Of a stretch of DNA of 64,000 nt, positions 47,387 to 56,572 are shown piece after piece. The DNA lies in assembly GCF_011745365.1 (NCBI RefSeq), contig NW_024468912.1, forward strand, positions 3,348,001 to 3,412,000, given 5' to 3'. Under the pieces are notes generated by a model. That model was not told the origin of the DNA and ran no database searches. It saw nothing but the letters and a program-made list of their open reading frames with translations. The stretch comes from Cryphonectria parasitica EP155. Its lineage: Eukaryota > Ascomycota > Sordariomycetes > Diaporthales > Cryphonectriaceae. A program made the translations under genes and the position numbers. Within the stretch, counting starts at the first letter, position 1, and every line of letters begins with the position of its first letter.

Positions 47387-49453
47387 TTATGACCTGACCT
47401 GGTAGAAGTCGGGTGCATATTCGAGTAGCCAGTTTTTATCGATTTTGCTGATCTCACGAATGTAGGTCTTTGTGCTGGTCTCCATGATCTCGTGGAAGAT
47501 GACCCAGTCAGCCTTGCGGTTGAACATGAGGCTGCTGGGGTGGGCGTGCAAGATGGTACCTCCATCAACCGTGAGGTATGTCCCGTCTGCCTGCATTCTC
47601 GCTGCCTGGGGAAAATAGCCTACAGTGAGGCAGCGTCGGATCTGTTCGGCCTTCTTTACCGAATCCATGCCATGAGCATTGTTGCCAGCAAGGGACTCTT
47701 CGGTGTCGATCCCAAATCTCTCGAGATACCGTTTCAGTTGAGCTCTGATACTCACTGCACGGCTCAATGCCTTGAAGTTTAGGTAGTTGTCGTAACAGAA
47801 CCTGCTCTCCTTCCTACCCTTGCCCACGAAACTCTGATAGACATTCAACAGCGTCAGGTGGTCGCCCTCCTCTGCAGCAAATTTGCGCCTTGCAGTCTCG
47901 AACTGCCTTTTCTCATCATCTTGTTGGACCCAGACGCTGCCTCCAAGGCTCGTCATAGCCGCGATAGTCAATACCTCGCTGAGACATCCAAAAGTTGGAG
48001 CAGCTAGCAATGTCTTCGCCATCATAAGTTCAACGGCCAGCTCGGCCATTCGCGACCCAAGAGGCTTCGTCAGCTTAGCATACTCGTCCAGGGCCCCAAG
48101 AGAGTACAAAAGCTCAAGTGCTTTGACCATCAACTCGGCGGGAGGAGGGCTCATATAATCGAATCGCAACACATTGTCGACTCCGAGGGCCTTCAGCTGT
48201 AGAACGAAGGGGGCCAGGTTTGACCTTTGGATCTCGGGCACATTTGCATCTGGAAGGCTCGTGAATGCCTCTTCAGTGTAGAGACGAAAGCACTTCCCTG
48301 GTCTTGTCCGTCCTGCTCTGCCAGCTCGCTGTGCTGCCGCTGCTTTGGACACAGATGTTGAGGTCAGTGTCTCGATGCCAGTCGTGGGGCTGTACGCACG
48401 GAGCTTGACAAAGCCTGAATCAATCACATAGACAATGCCATCTATGGTCACCGAGGCCTCGGCTATATTTGTGGAGAAAATGACCTTGCGCATGTTCTCT
48501 GGTGTCTGCTCAAACACATACATCTGTTGCTCCGTCGTCAGCCCTGCGTAAAGAGGTAAAGGCAGCAATGAATGTGATTCTGGATCCGACCGCGCCAAGC
48601 GCTCAGCAACTGCATTGACAGCGAATTCAATCTCCTCTCTTCCAGTCAGGAATACCAATATATCGCCTTTCTGTTCCTTGGAATGTATGTCGAAAACGGT
48701 GGTGATGGCCTTCTCGACGTAGTCCTCAGCTGGGCTGCTGAGGTAGAGGATGTCTATAGGATGGGTGCGCCCTTCAAGGCTTATGATGGTACCCTGAGAT
48801 TGAGCGCGATCATTTACTTCGGCATCATCGCTGGTCCTGGTGAAGAAGCTTAGAAAATTTTCGGCTTGAAGAGTGGCACTGCTGATGATGATCCTTAGAT
48901 CCGGTCTCCGCTTGATGATCTTCTTTAGCAGACCCAGCAGAATATCAGTGCTGATGCTTCGTTCATGGGCCTCGTCGACCATGATGACGGAGTAACGAGA
49001 CAAGAGCGGATCGACGAGCGCCTCTCGAATGAGAAGACCGTCTGTCATGAACTTGATCCGTGTGGCAGCGGATGTGGCATCTTCGAAGCGGATAGAGTAT
49101 CCCACCTCCTTCCCGACCTCACATCCATATTCTTCAGCAACCCTGACGGCAACTGTAGTAGCGGCCACCCGCCTTGGCTGGAGGAAGTTAGCAAAACATA
49201 CTCGAGCTGGGAGAGATATCATCCGGCTCACCTGCGTGATCCCAAGGACTTTTCCCTCCGCACACCATCCAGCCTTTTCGAGAAATTGCGGTATCTGAGT
49301 TGTCTTGCCTGAGCCTGTCTGGCCAACCACGATGACGATGGGATATGTCTCGACAAGATACAGCAGGCTCTCACGATGCTTTGCGATGGGCAGAAGTGCA
49401 GGTGGCTTGTGCAGGGCAGGGATGAACGAGGAGTTGAGATCAAAGTCAGCCAT
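47387..49453 (-). CDS. dhx35: DEAH-box RNA helicase, DHX35 type
   Basis: ATP-dependent RNA helicase of the DEAH/RHA family, closest in layout to DHX35, a spliceosome-associated helicase. Exons 49453-49232 and 49177-47387, where the 54-nt intron (GTGAGC donor, CTAAC branch point, CCAG acceptor) is a multiple of three and contains no stop. Spliced length is 670 aa. Motif I GQTGSGKT at 44-51, motif Ia TQPRRVAA formed across the splice junction, DEAH at 142-145, SAT at 174-176, STNIAEASVT near 309, motif VI QRAGRAGR at 357-364. The C-terminus has the winged-helix, ratchet and OB regions, with the typical FHEIMETSTKTYIREI and a short YAPDFYQVRS end. There is no long N-terminal extension, which fits DHX35 and not Prp2/16/22/43. 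Head to head with the DUF2293 gene. Confidence 0.94.
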   Translation of the reverse strand: MADFDLNSSFIPALHKPPALLPIAKHRESLLYLVETYPIVIVVGQTGSGKTTQIPQFLEKAGWCAEGKVLGITQVSRMISLPARVCFANFLQPRRVAATTVAVRVAEEYGCEVGKEVGYSIRFEDATSAATRIKFMTDGLLIREALVDPLLSRYSVIMVDEAHERSISTDILLGLLKKIIKRRPDLRIIISSATLQAENFLSFFTRTSDDAEVNDRAQSQGTIISLEGRTHPIDILYLSSPAEDYVEKAITTVFDIHSKEQKGDILVFLTGREEIEFAVNAVAERLARSDPESHSLLPLPLYAGLTTEQQMYVFEQTPENMRKVIFSTNIAEASVTIDGIVYVIDSGFVKLRAYSPTTGIETLTSTSVSKAAAAQRAGRAGRTRPGKCFRLYTEEAFTSLPDANVPEIQRSNLAPFVLQLKALGVDNVLRFDYMSPPPAELMVKALELLYSLGALDEYAKLTKPLGSRMAELAVELMMAKTLLAAPTFGCLSEVLTIAAMTSLGGSVWVQQDDEKRQFETARRKFAAEEGDHLTLLNVYQSFVGKGRKESRFCYDNYLNFKALSRAVSIRAQLKRYLERFGIDTEESLAGNNAHGMDSVKKAEQIRRCLTVGYFPQAARMQADGTYLTVDGGTILHAHPSSLMFNRKADWVIFHEIMETSTKTYIREISKIDKNWLLEYAPDFYQVRS

Positions 49454-50285
49454 GCTGGCGATGCTGATGGTTCTGCCGCACCGTTTCCGAAGAGTGGATT
49501 TTTGTAGTTCTTGATCTGTACTTCAGTCCAAAGTTCTCGAGAGCCCTCGTCCTGCTCCTTGCATCCTATTGATTTCTTGAGCCTTGCATCCCTGAGTTTT
49601 GCCATTCGCTGGTCGCGACTACCCAGCTCCAAGCTGCCAAAGGCACACCTGCCTTGCAAGTCGGGAGGGTTAGGACCGTGCCTTACTAAGCCATCACCAT
49701 TGGCCTGCCCATCACATGCACTTCTCACCCTCGCCCCACCTTCCGTCGCATCTGTTCTCTCTTCCAACCTCCACACTTTGCCCAAGCCAGGACTGCTCAA
49801 TCGGTCGACACCCGACTTGTCGCCCGACTGACGTGACGTTAGCACAGGCGCCTTTACTGCTCTGCGTGTGCCTTATTCTGCTTTTGAACACACACGCGCC
49901 TCAAGTTGTTCATTGGACTGTGCCGCAAGGCATTCCTTTTCAAGAACCAAGGACGCCCGTTCTGTTTCTGGAGACTGGTCTGCGCTGCGGATCCTCTGTC
50001 CAGCCTTGGGTTCATCTGTACTGACCACGTATCATCGTGCCATTCTCCTCTTCTCTCACTCTAGTTACGCAAGCGCTGCTTGCTGACCCTGCGTGCGATT
50101 CGCAACCAGTGACGGGACAGACGCTCAAGGCCAGGCAGCCCGCCTCCTCGAGTTCTCGTCCAACGCTTGTCAACAAATCATCTCCTTCTCTCTGCGCTAA
50201 CTTGGTATCCTTGATGCACCTCGGGTACCTGAAGCCCTTTTCGCGTCCTGTTCTATCATGGTAAGCTTGTGAAAAGCCGTCAGTC
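49454..50285. promoter_or_regulatory. Divergent promoter of the dhx35-like and DUF2293 genes
   Basis: 832 bases between two divergent start codons. Pyrimidine-rich near the plus-strand gene. No gene or specific site was recognised. Confidence 0.5.
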
Positions 50286-52849
50286 ATGGGGAGGAACAAG
50301 GCCAACAGTGCGCTGGTTGTTGCCGCGAACGGCCGCTCTGTCAAGGAGAAGCACCATCGCGCTGCACGAGACAATGTTGCCGTCCCTCGCAATCTGGTCG
50401 CCATACCGGAGAAGAATATCAAGTCGAAGCATCAGTCTTATTTCCAATTCTTCGAGAATAAAGACCGCAAGGAGAAGAAGCTCGAGTTCCAGGTAATCCT
50501 CTCTTCGCACGCCCTCGCCTGTAGCGCCATCTCACCAGCAGCAGGTCACCACCGATACTACCCCGCCTCCTGGGTTCGAGTTCGTGCCGAGCGGGAACCC
50601 TGAACTTACCCAGGCATGCAAAGAGCTGTCACGGGAGCAAGATGCCATGATCTTCATTGTCTCGGTACGTCGGTCTCCGCATTCTTACTTACTCTGAATA
50701 GGGCCACCTTTGGTTAACGACTTGTGATGATCCCAGGCGGCAAAAGATGCACATAACAATGACGAGGACGACGTCAAAAAATTAGCCTTACAAGTTCACC
50801 GCATGGGTCATCACATACGACGGACTATTGTCGAGCAAGCCAAGGCCCAGGTTGGTCGGGATGTCGTCTCATCAACGGGTGACAACTGGCAACTACCTGA
50901 TACACAGGAGGAAATCAACAGGCAGGCTGAAGCCGCCATGAGAGATCTATTCCCCCGAATACCGAACTTCGACAAGCAGATGATCATCGAGCACTCCTTC
51001 AGAAAGGTGGGTTCAAAGAGTTGCTACGTTAGCTGACGTCCATATTTGGTTAACAGACTATGTCACTCAGGGCAAAGATTATGGGAAACCCAAAGTCGGC
51101 ACCTCGGATCTCCCGTTGCATCGACGTGTGCAGCTCGCTGTCCTCGCGCATATCCGACATACCCACACGCGCTACGATGAACTCCTCAAGGAGGCCGATT
51201 GGCACATAGCGAGAAAAGTCGTGGAAAGGACGTGCCTGGATATTCTCGTCAAGTGGCGAGGAGATGAAGAGACAGGCCGCGATCAACTGGATGACATTCT
51301 CCGAGAAGTGGTTGTCATATCAGACAACTCTGACGATTCTGATGACTCTGATGATGACGAACAGGAGTCTAGTGATGATGACTCTGTGCAAGAAGCAGTT
51401 GCAAGTAGCGCGGTAAGCACACTTGCCGGAACTCTACAGGACATGACCACATATCAGATGCTGCAGCACGAACAGAATAGTCAGCGTAAGACCAAGGCGC
51501 TCCGCAGACGGATATCGAAGCAATCCCGGGCCGGCACAGCGCACTCGACGCAGCAGAAAGTGTCCAAGAGGAACAAACGTGGGTTCAAACGCTACGAAGC
51601 TGTTCAAAAGCGTTGGGAAGACGCTGTCAACCGGAATCGACATGCACAGAATGAGGCAACGACTTCATATACCCCCCTTGAAAGGGCCTCCAGCCAACAT
51701 GCTACGCAGCGGCCTTCCGTTGAGATCATGTCACCAGTGCGCAGAGTTGAGCCAGCATGGGAAAACCGGACTTATCTCTCTTCACAGCCACTCCGCGGCG
51801 AAGGCCAGCCACACGGTTACCGTTCTGGCCAAGAGGAATCGCCAACCAGTAATTATCCGAAGGAGGATACTCTCGTATCTGGTCCCAATCGCCCTCGTTT
51901 AGACTTAGCTCCGTCAGAAGGTGTCGTGATTGGAAGGCGTATCGCCCGCCTCCCGATCCATCCCCGGAATGCTTCAGTCCCAGAAAGGTTGCCTCACGGG
52001 GAGTTAAAGGATTTCCTTGTGCCGTCGATCGAACCCATCTCTCCTCACTCTAGGCAAGATACGCAGCCATCTGCGGGCCGGGCGATTCGAGAAGAACAAA
52101 TGCGTATGGAGCAAGTGCCCATCGGACAGGCTGGTGTGGCCGGTCGACATCCCGTTCATTCTAATGTTCGACCTATGGCTAGTGAGTTCCAGCATCACCC
52201 ACCAGCGAGCCATGGGTTCAGACCAGTCATGGCCATGACACCCCGGGAGCGTTTTGTGCCACCACCGTATGGGCCCCGCTATGATCCTGAATTACGGCCA
52301 CACTCGACTGTTGGGGTGTCGCAAGAATTGAGCCGCATGTATCGACTCCGTGAACCTGTTGAGGTTGCCCGAGATACGTACGATGCTCCCATGCCCACCT
52401 CAACGCGCGTCATTCGTGTTCGAGAAGAGGCTCGGCCAAGGGAGCTGCTGGACACAGAGCCTGCCCGCATGCGAGAAATGAGCCCTCATCATTTCCGGTC
52501 GTACAGGCGCGCCTCTCCTTTACCGGCATACGGAAGCGCTGAGCATCGACGTGTTGTCGGAGAAGCCAACGATCCCAGATTTGACGCACCTCATCGGGAT
52601 CCAGCGATTAGCTCGGCGCGGCCTCTATATTATGAGGTTCGGCCGACTACCCAGCCAGAGTGGCGTCAAGCCCCCCCTTTCCTTCCCCCAGAGCAGATTT
52701 CTCGCGCCAACCCACAAGGACCGCAGGTTCCGCACGAAGTTCTCGTCCGGCGGCCTGCGCAGGATGCGATACCTGTGCATCGAGTTTCTGCTGGATTTCA
52801 ACAGAATGGGCGAGTTGAACTGCTGACCCTCACCTTTCACATTGGCTAA
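50286..52849 (+). CDS. DUF2293-domain protein
   Basis: Exons: 50286-50492, 50545-50664, 50737-51006, 51071-52849 (2376 nt, 791 aa). The N-terminal third carries the fungal DUF2293 signature: basic start MGRNKANSALVV, then QACKELSREQDAMIFIVS, and the core AAMRDLFPRIPNFDKQMII with EHSFRKGKDYG and HTRYDELLKEADW. A Ser/Asp-rich acidic stretch follows (about residue 290). The remaining 450 residues are disordered, Arg/Pro-rich, and resemble a nuclear protein tail. The function of DUF2293 is not known. The 3' end is uncertain: downstream sequence to a TAG at 52987-52989 reads like a natural ending (PMAAPAESGNVQYIYEQQ, then APSRDVVILR) and may be joined by an intron between about 52812 and 52861. 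Exon 2 has a CAGCAGCAG acceptor series. Confidence 0.85.
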
Positions 52850-52989
52850 TACTTGGACATAGATATCCTCATCATGATAGAGTACTATCCGACCACTTCA
52901 CCCCAATGGCGGCTCCGGCTGAGTCGGGCAATGTTCAGTATATCTATGAGCAGCAGGCACCATCTCGAGATGTGGTCATCCTCCGTTAG

Positions 52990-53676
52990 CCAGCCACGCT
53001 CGCTTGCGACAAACCTTCACAATACATATTCGCGGGCCTTACGGACCCCCCGGACACCCTTGATATACCGCCCAAGTGAGAGTCAATGTCGCATATGACT
53101 GGTGGACCTTGACACTCGAATCTGTTATCTTTTATGTGCAGAGTTCAACTAGCGTTCACTAGCACAGTGTTCCCAACGTACCGGCGTTTTCATGGGTGGG
53201 CGGAAGGAGCCTCTGTTTATTTGCATTTTCACGCCTTGATTATACCTGGTCTGCATTCTAGAGAGGCTTCAACAGAGGAGTTACGGCTGATCATTACGCA
53301 TTACATGGCGGCATGGCATTTGATAGAGTGTTACGACGATATTGTTCGAGAGCTATAGATGGAAGGGACTGCATAGCACGGCGTTGTTCAGCCGGCAAGC
53401 TCCGCTGGCTTGATTGCTATGATATTTCTTTCCGGGCAGGAGGTCTGCTAACATGACAACATTTTGTACGCATCGATACCACCAGCAGGCTGAATCTTTT
53501 GTTTGACACTTGGTTGGCCTCGTCCTTCATCTCTGCAATGAGTCTATGCCTAGGCAATAGAATACTAGGTTATTTCCGAGTCGGCGCATGGGCGCGAATG
53601 ATCCACCTCATGTCTGAACTTTCGTCATTGATGTTTTGTCTCGTACCGCATATCAGCCTTGAGAACCATTTCTGTC
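52990..53676. other. Convergent 3' region between the DUF2293 gene and vps20
   Basis: About 690 bases holding both 3' flanks. A 74-codon plus-strand frame at 53134-53358 has no recognisable features and is not called. Confidence 0.5.
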
Positions 53677-54499
53677 TTACGCAAGCACAGCTTGTCGCTC
53701 CGGTTCTTTCTGCGGCGCCTTTGCGGGCAACCTTTCTGGGGTATGTTCCTTCACAGGTTCGGGCAGCGCAGTATCCGGAACCTTGGGTAGTGCTTGTGTC
53801 CCTTTCACTTCGGCCTCCAAGGCCGCAAGCTCATCCTCGACCTCGTCTTCATCCTGGTTCGAAATTTTGCCGCCGAGCATCTCGCTGACCTCCTAGAAGT
53901 AGAAGACCTGGTTAACATCCGGGGCTGGTTGCCCAAGGACTGCATTGTCAACTCACATTTTGATATGCAATTGCATCCGCCGTCTCGCCCATCAACTTTT
54001 CTACGTGCTCTATCCCGCCCATCTCGGCATGTATCTCCTTCAGCACCTTGGTGCCCTGCTGCAAGCCGAACACGACGTCCTTTTGAATCTGGGCGAACTC
54101 GACGTTGGCGGTGAGTTTCTCCAGCTGTTCGAGCTGGGCGTCTGTCTTGGCCAGAAGGGACTCCTGGTATTTCTTCCGGCGGAGGGCGAGGAGCGCGCGT
54201 TTCTTGTCGCCCTTGGCGAGCATCTGCTTTGCGATATCGGTCTCGCGGTCGGTCAGGCCGGTGATGCGCCGCTGGTACTGGTGCAGCTTGTCGCGCTGGA
54301 TCTTCAGGTCCAGGATGGCCCTATATACGAGGCAACGGACAAAGATGGTCAGCTGTCTGCTGAGAGGTTTCCATATCTCGGGGCATGGTGCGCGCAGAGC
54401 AAGGAACGATGCTGTGGACTCTTAAAGGGGGGGGGGGGGGTTGGCGCGGGCTATCTCTCACTTATCCTGGGCCGTAACCCGACTGGAATTGTTCCCCAT
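53677..54499 (-). CDS. vps20: VPS20, ESCRT-III subunit (CHMP6)
   Basis: Snf7-family subunit that nucleates ESCRT-III on endosomes after binding ESCRT-II Vps25, for multivesicular-body sorting. Exons: 54499-54462, 54320-53957, 53892-53677 (618 nt, 205 aa). Starts MGNNSSRVTAQDKAILDLK, so Gly2 is a myristoylation site as known for Vps20. The basic helix 1 and helix 2 (KLHQYQRRITGLTDRETDIA, LLALRRKKYQESLL) and GDKKRALLALRRKK are diagnostic. The C-terminal part is acidic (EDEVEDELAALEAEV) with the autoinhibitory/MIM region. Intron 1 contains a G14 run on the plus strand (54427-54440). Head to head with the CUE5-type gene. Confidence 0.95.
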
Positions 54500-55047
54500 G
54501 TTGCTACCTGCAACATATGGACCTGGGAAGAGAAAAGAGAAGGAGTTTAGACAGGATTTGAATTCTGTCTTTCAAGTCATGGTGTAGAAACTTGGCATGG
54601 TCAACTCCAGCAGGAGTACTTTGTATTCAGCAGATGCTGGCCATTGCTTCATGGACGGTCCGAGGTTGGATGGATGACAGGCTGGGCGGCGTCACAGGAT
54701 GGATGGGCTTATCTTATCGGCGGGCCAACAACCCTGGAAGTGCCTGCAGTCTTACATACCTGCTACATACAATGCACTGTTGGACCCCTGCTGGATGACA
54801 ATGTTACCTTCATGTGCTTAGGTGGGGGTTAGGTGGCACATTGGCATAACAACGTAGTCCCTTGGCGCTATGTGCCAGGGAAAGCATCATCAGATTCGCA
54901 ACACTCCCTCGCCCCTCTACCAACGATACATCACACCCATTTGTGCTCCCTTTGTCTCCTTTTACGATATCGACCTTCTTTTTATTATTATTGTTAATAT
55001 ATTTATAAGAGAAGCCATCCCATTTCGTAACCCTATTTCGGTTCAAT
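54500..55047. promoter_or_regulatory. Shared bidirectional promoter of vps20 and cue5
   Basis: 548 bases between divergent start codons, so the two genes share promoter DNA. The cue5 side is AT-rich just before its ATG (about 54975-55015). No specific factor site was assigned. Confidence 0.55.
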
Positions 55048-56572
55048 ATGGCCGTAAGTGACCATTTCCCAGCTTCATCTCGGTAGCACTAGGAACAGAC
55101 GGCTCTCAAACACAGGAGGAGCACGGTTCATGCAATGCACCAACCGCTGCTGCTAGAGAGAGAGAACCAGCGCTGACATTTGGTCCATCACTTCAGGACA
55201 AAGCTCCCGAGTCTCCAACTACAATCAAGCCACTGGACTTCTCTGACGACGAAGACGCCCAGGAATCAGGTGTTGCCAACATGGACGAAGGCGCCCCCAA
55301 GCCCAACCCCTCAGCAGGAGCCTCACCCCCTGCGGAAGCTCCCAAGCCAGCCCCTGCTGCTGCTGCTGCTGCTGCCGCCGCCGCTGCCTCCTCCCCATCT
55401 CCGACCAATCCCCAGACGACCACTTCTGACGAGGCGCCTCCTCCCAAGCCTCCTCGCCCCGCGACCGAGCAGCAGAAGAATGAGGCGATCCTCAAGGAGG
55501 CCTTCCCCAGCATCGATGCATCAGTCATCAAGGCCGTGTTGATCGCTAGCGGCGGGCGTATTGACCCAGCGTTTAATGCCCTGCTGGCGATGAGCGACCC
55601 GGACGCGGTGCAGCATGACGCCGCGGAGGAGACGCCCCCTCCGCAGCCTCCTCGGCCGCAGAACACCCAGTCGCAGCTCGAAGCGGACGAGGCCTACGCC
55701 CGCCGGCTGGCGGAACACTACGAGAGCTCGGCATACGAGGCACGGACGTCCAACCGGGGACCGCCGTCGCAGCCGCGCCGCCGCCAGGAGACCGGGCTCA
55801 AGCCTAACGAGCTGTACGATGATCGGGAGCACAGCTTCATTGACGATGATCTGCCCGTCATACAGGAACAGCTGAAGAAGGGCTTCCAGGAGACGCAGAC
55901 CAAGGTCAACAGCTGGTTCAAGGATCTGAAGAAGAAGTTCGACGAGCAGTTTGACGAGAATGGCGGCCCGTCGCAGCAGCACGGTCAGTATGGAGGGAGT
56001 GCCGGTGGAGAGCCGGGCAGGAGGAGCCGGGACTACGAGCGCTACGATGCCGATCCTGAGCTGTTGAGCGACGACTTTGCCGGGATGAAGTTCCACAGCG
56101 ATGGCAGTAAGCAGAACGACCCCGTCGCGAATTCCCCCTGCAAGGAAAAGTAGTTGACTGGTACTGATACCTTGAAGCACCTGCTCGACCAGGCCAGCCC
56201 AACCCGAACGTTTTCAGGCCTCCGCCGTCGTCCACGTCGCCAAAGCCGAGTGACGCCCGGAAAGTGGCATTCAAGGAAGGTGCTGAGGAGATTGACATCT
56301 ACAACGCCTCACCCAAAAATACGCCCAAGGATGCGACGCCGAGCAAGACGAGCAAGTGGCAGCCGCTGTCTAATGTGGACCCCGATCCCATCGCGGACAA
56401 TGACCCTTTCAGTCTAGGCGACAGCGATGATGACAAGGACGCCAAAGACAAGCCGGACAAGGCAGGCATCAAGATGGATGACTCGGAAGAGAGACTGCGC
56501 AAGGCAGCAGCGGAGGCCATGGCGGATAGTCTGGTGGATGACAAAGCGAAGAAGGACGAGGCCACGAAGTAG
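55048..56572 (+). CDS. cue5: CUE-domain ubiquitin/Atg8 adaptor (Cue5/CUET type)
   Basis: Autophagy receptor that binds ubiquitinated protein aggregates by its CUE domain and Atg8 by an AIM. Exons: 55048-55053, 55197-56106, 56178-56572 (1311 nt, 436 aa); exon 1 codes for only Met-Ala. CUE domain at about residues 93-136 (NEAILKEAFPSIDASVIKAV, with the FP and LL signature). Ala/Pro-rich linker at about 40-90 with an Ala run. A WxxL AIM, WQPL at 366-369, matches the WQPL motif of yeast Cue5. The central region contains KLKKGFQETQTKVNSWFKDL-like helices. Intron 2 has donor GTAAGC and acceptor TTGAAG. Confident family call; the role is known from yeast and inferred here. Confidence 0.92.
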
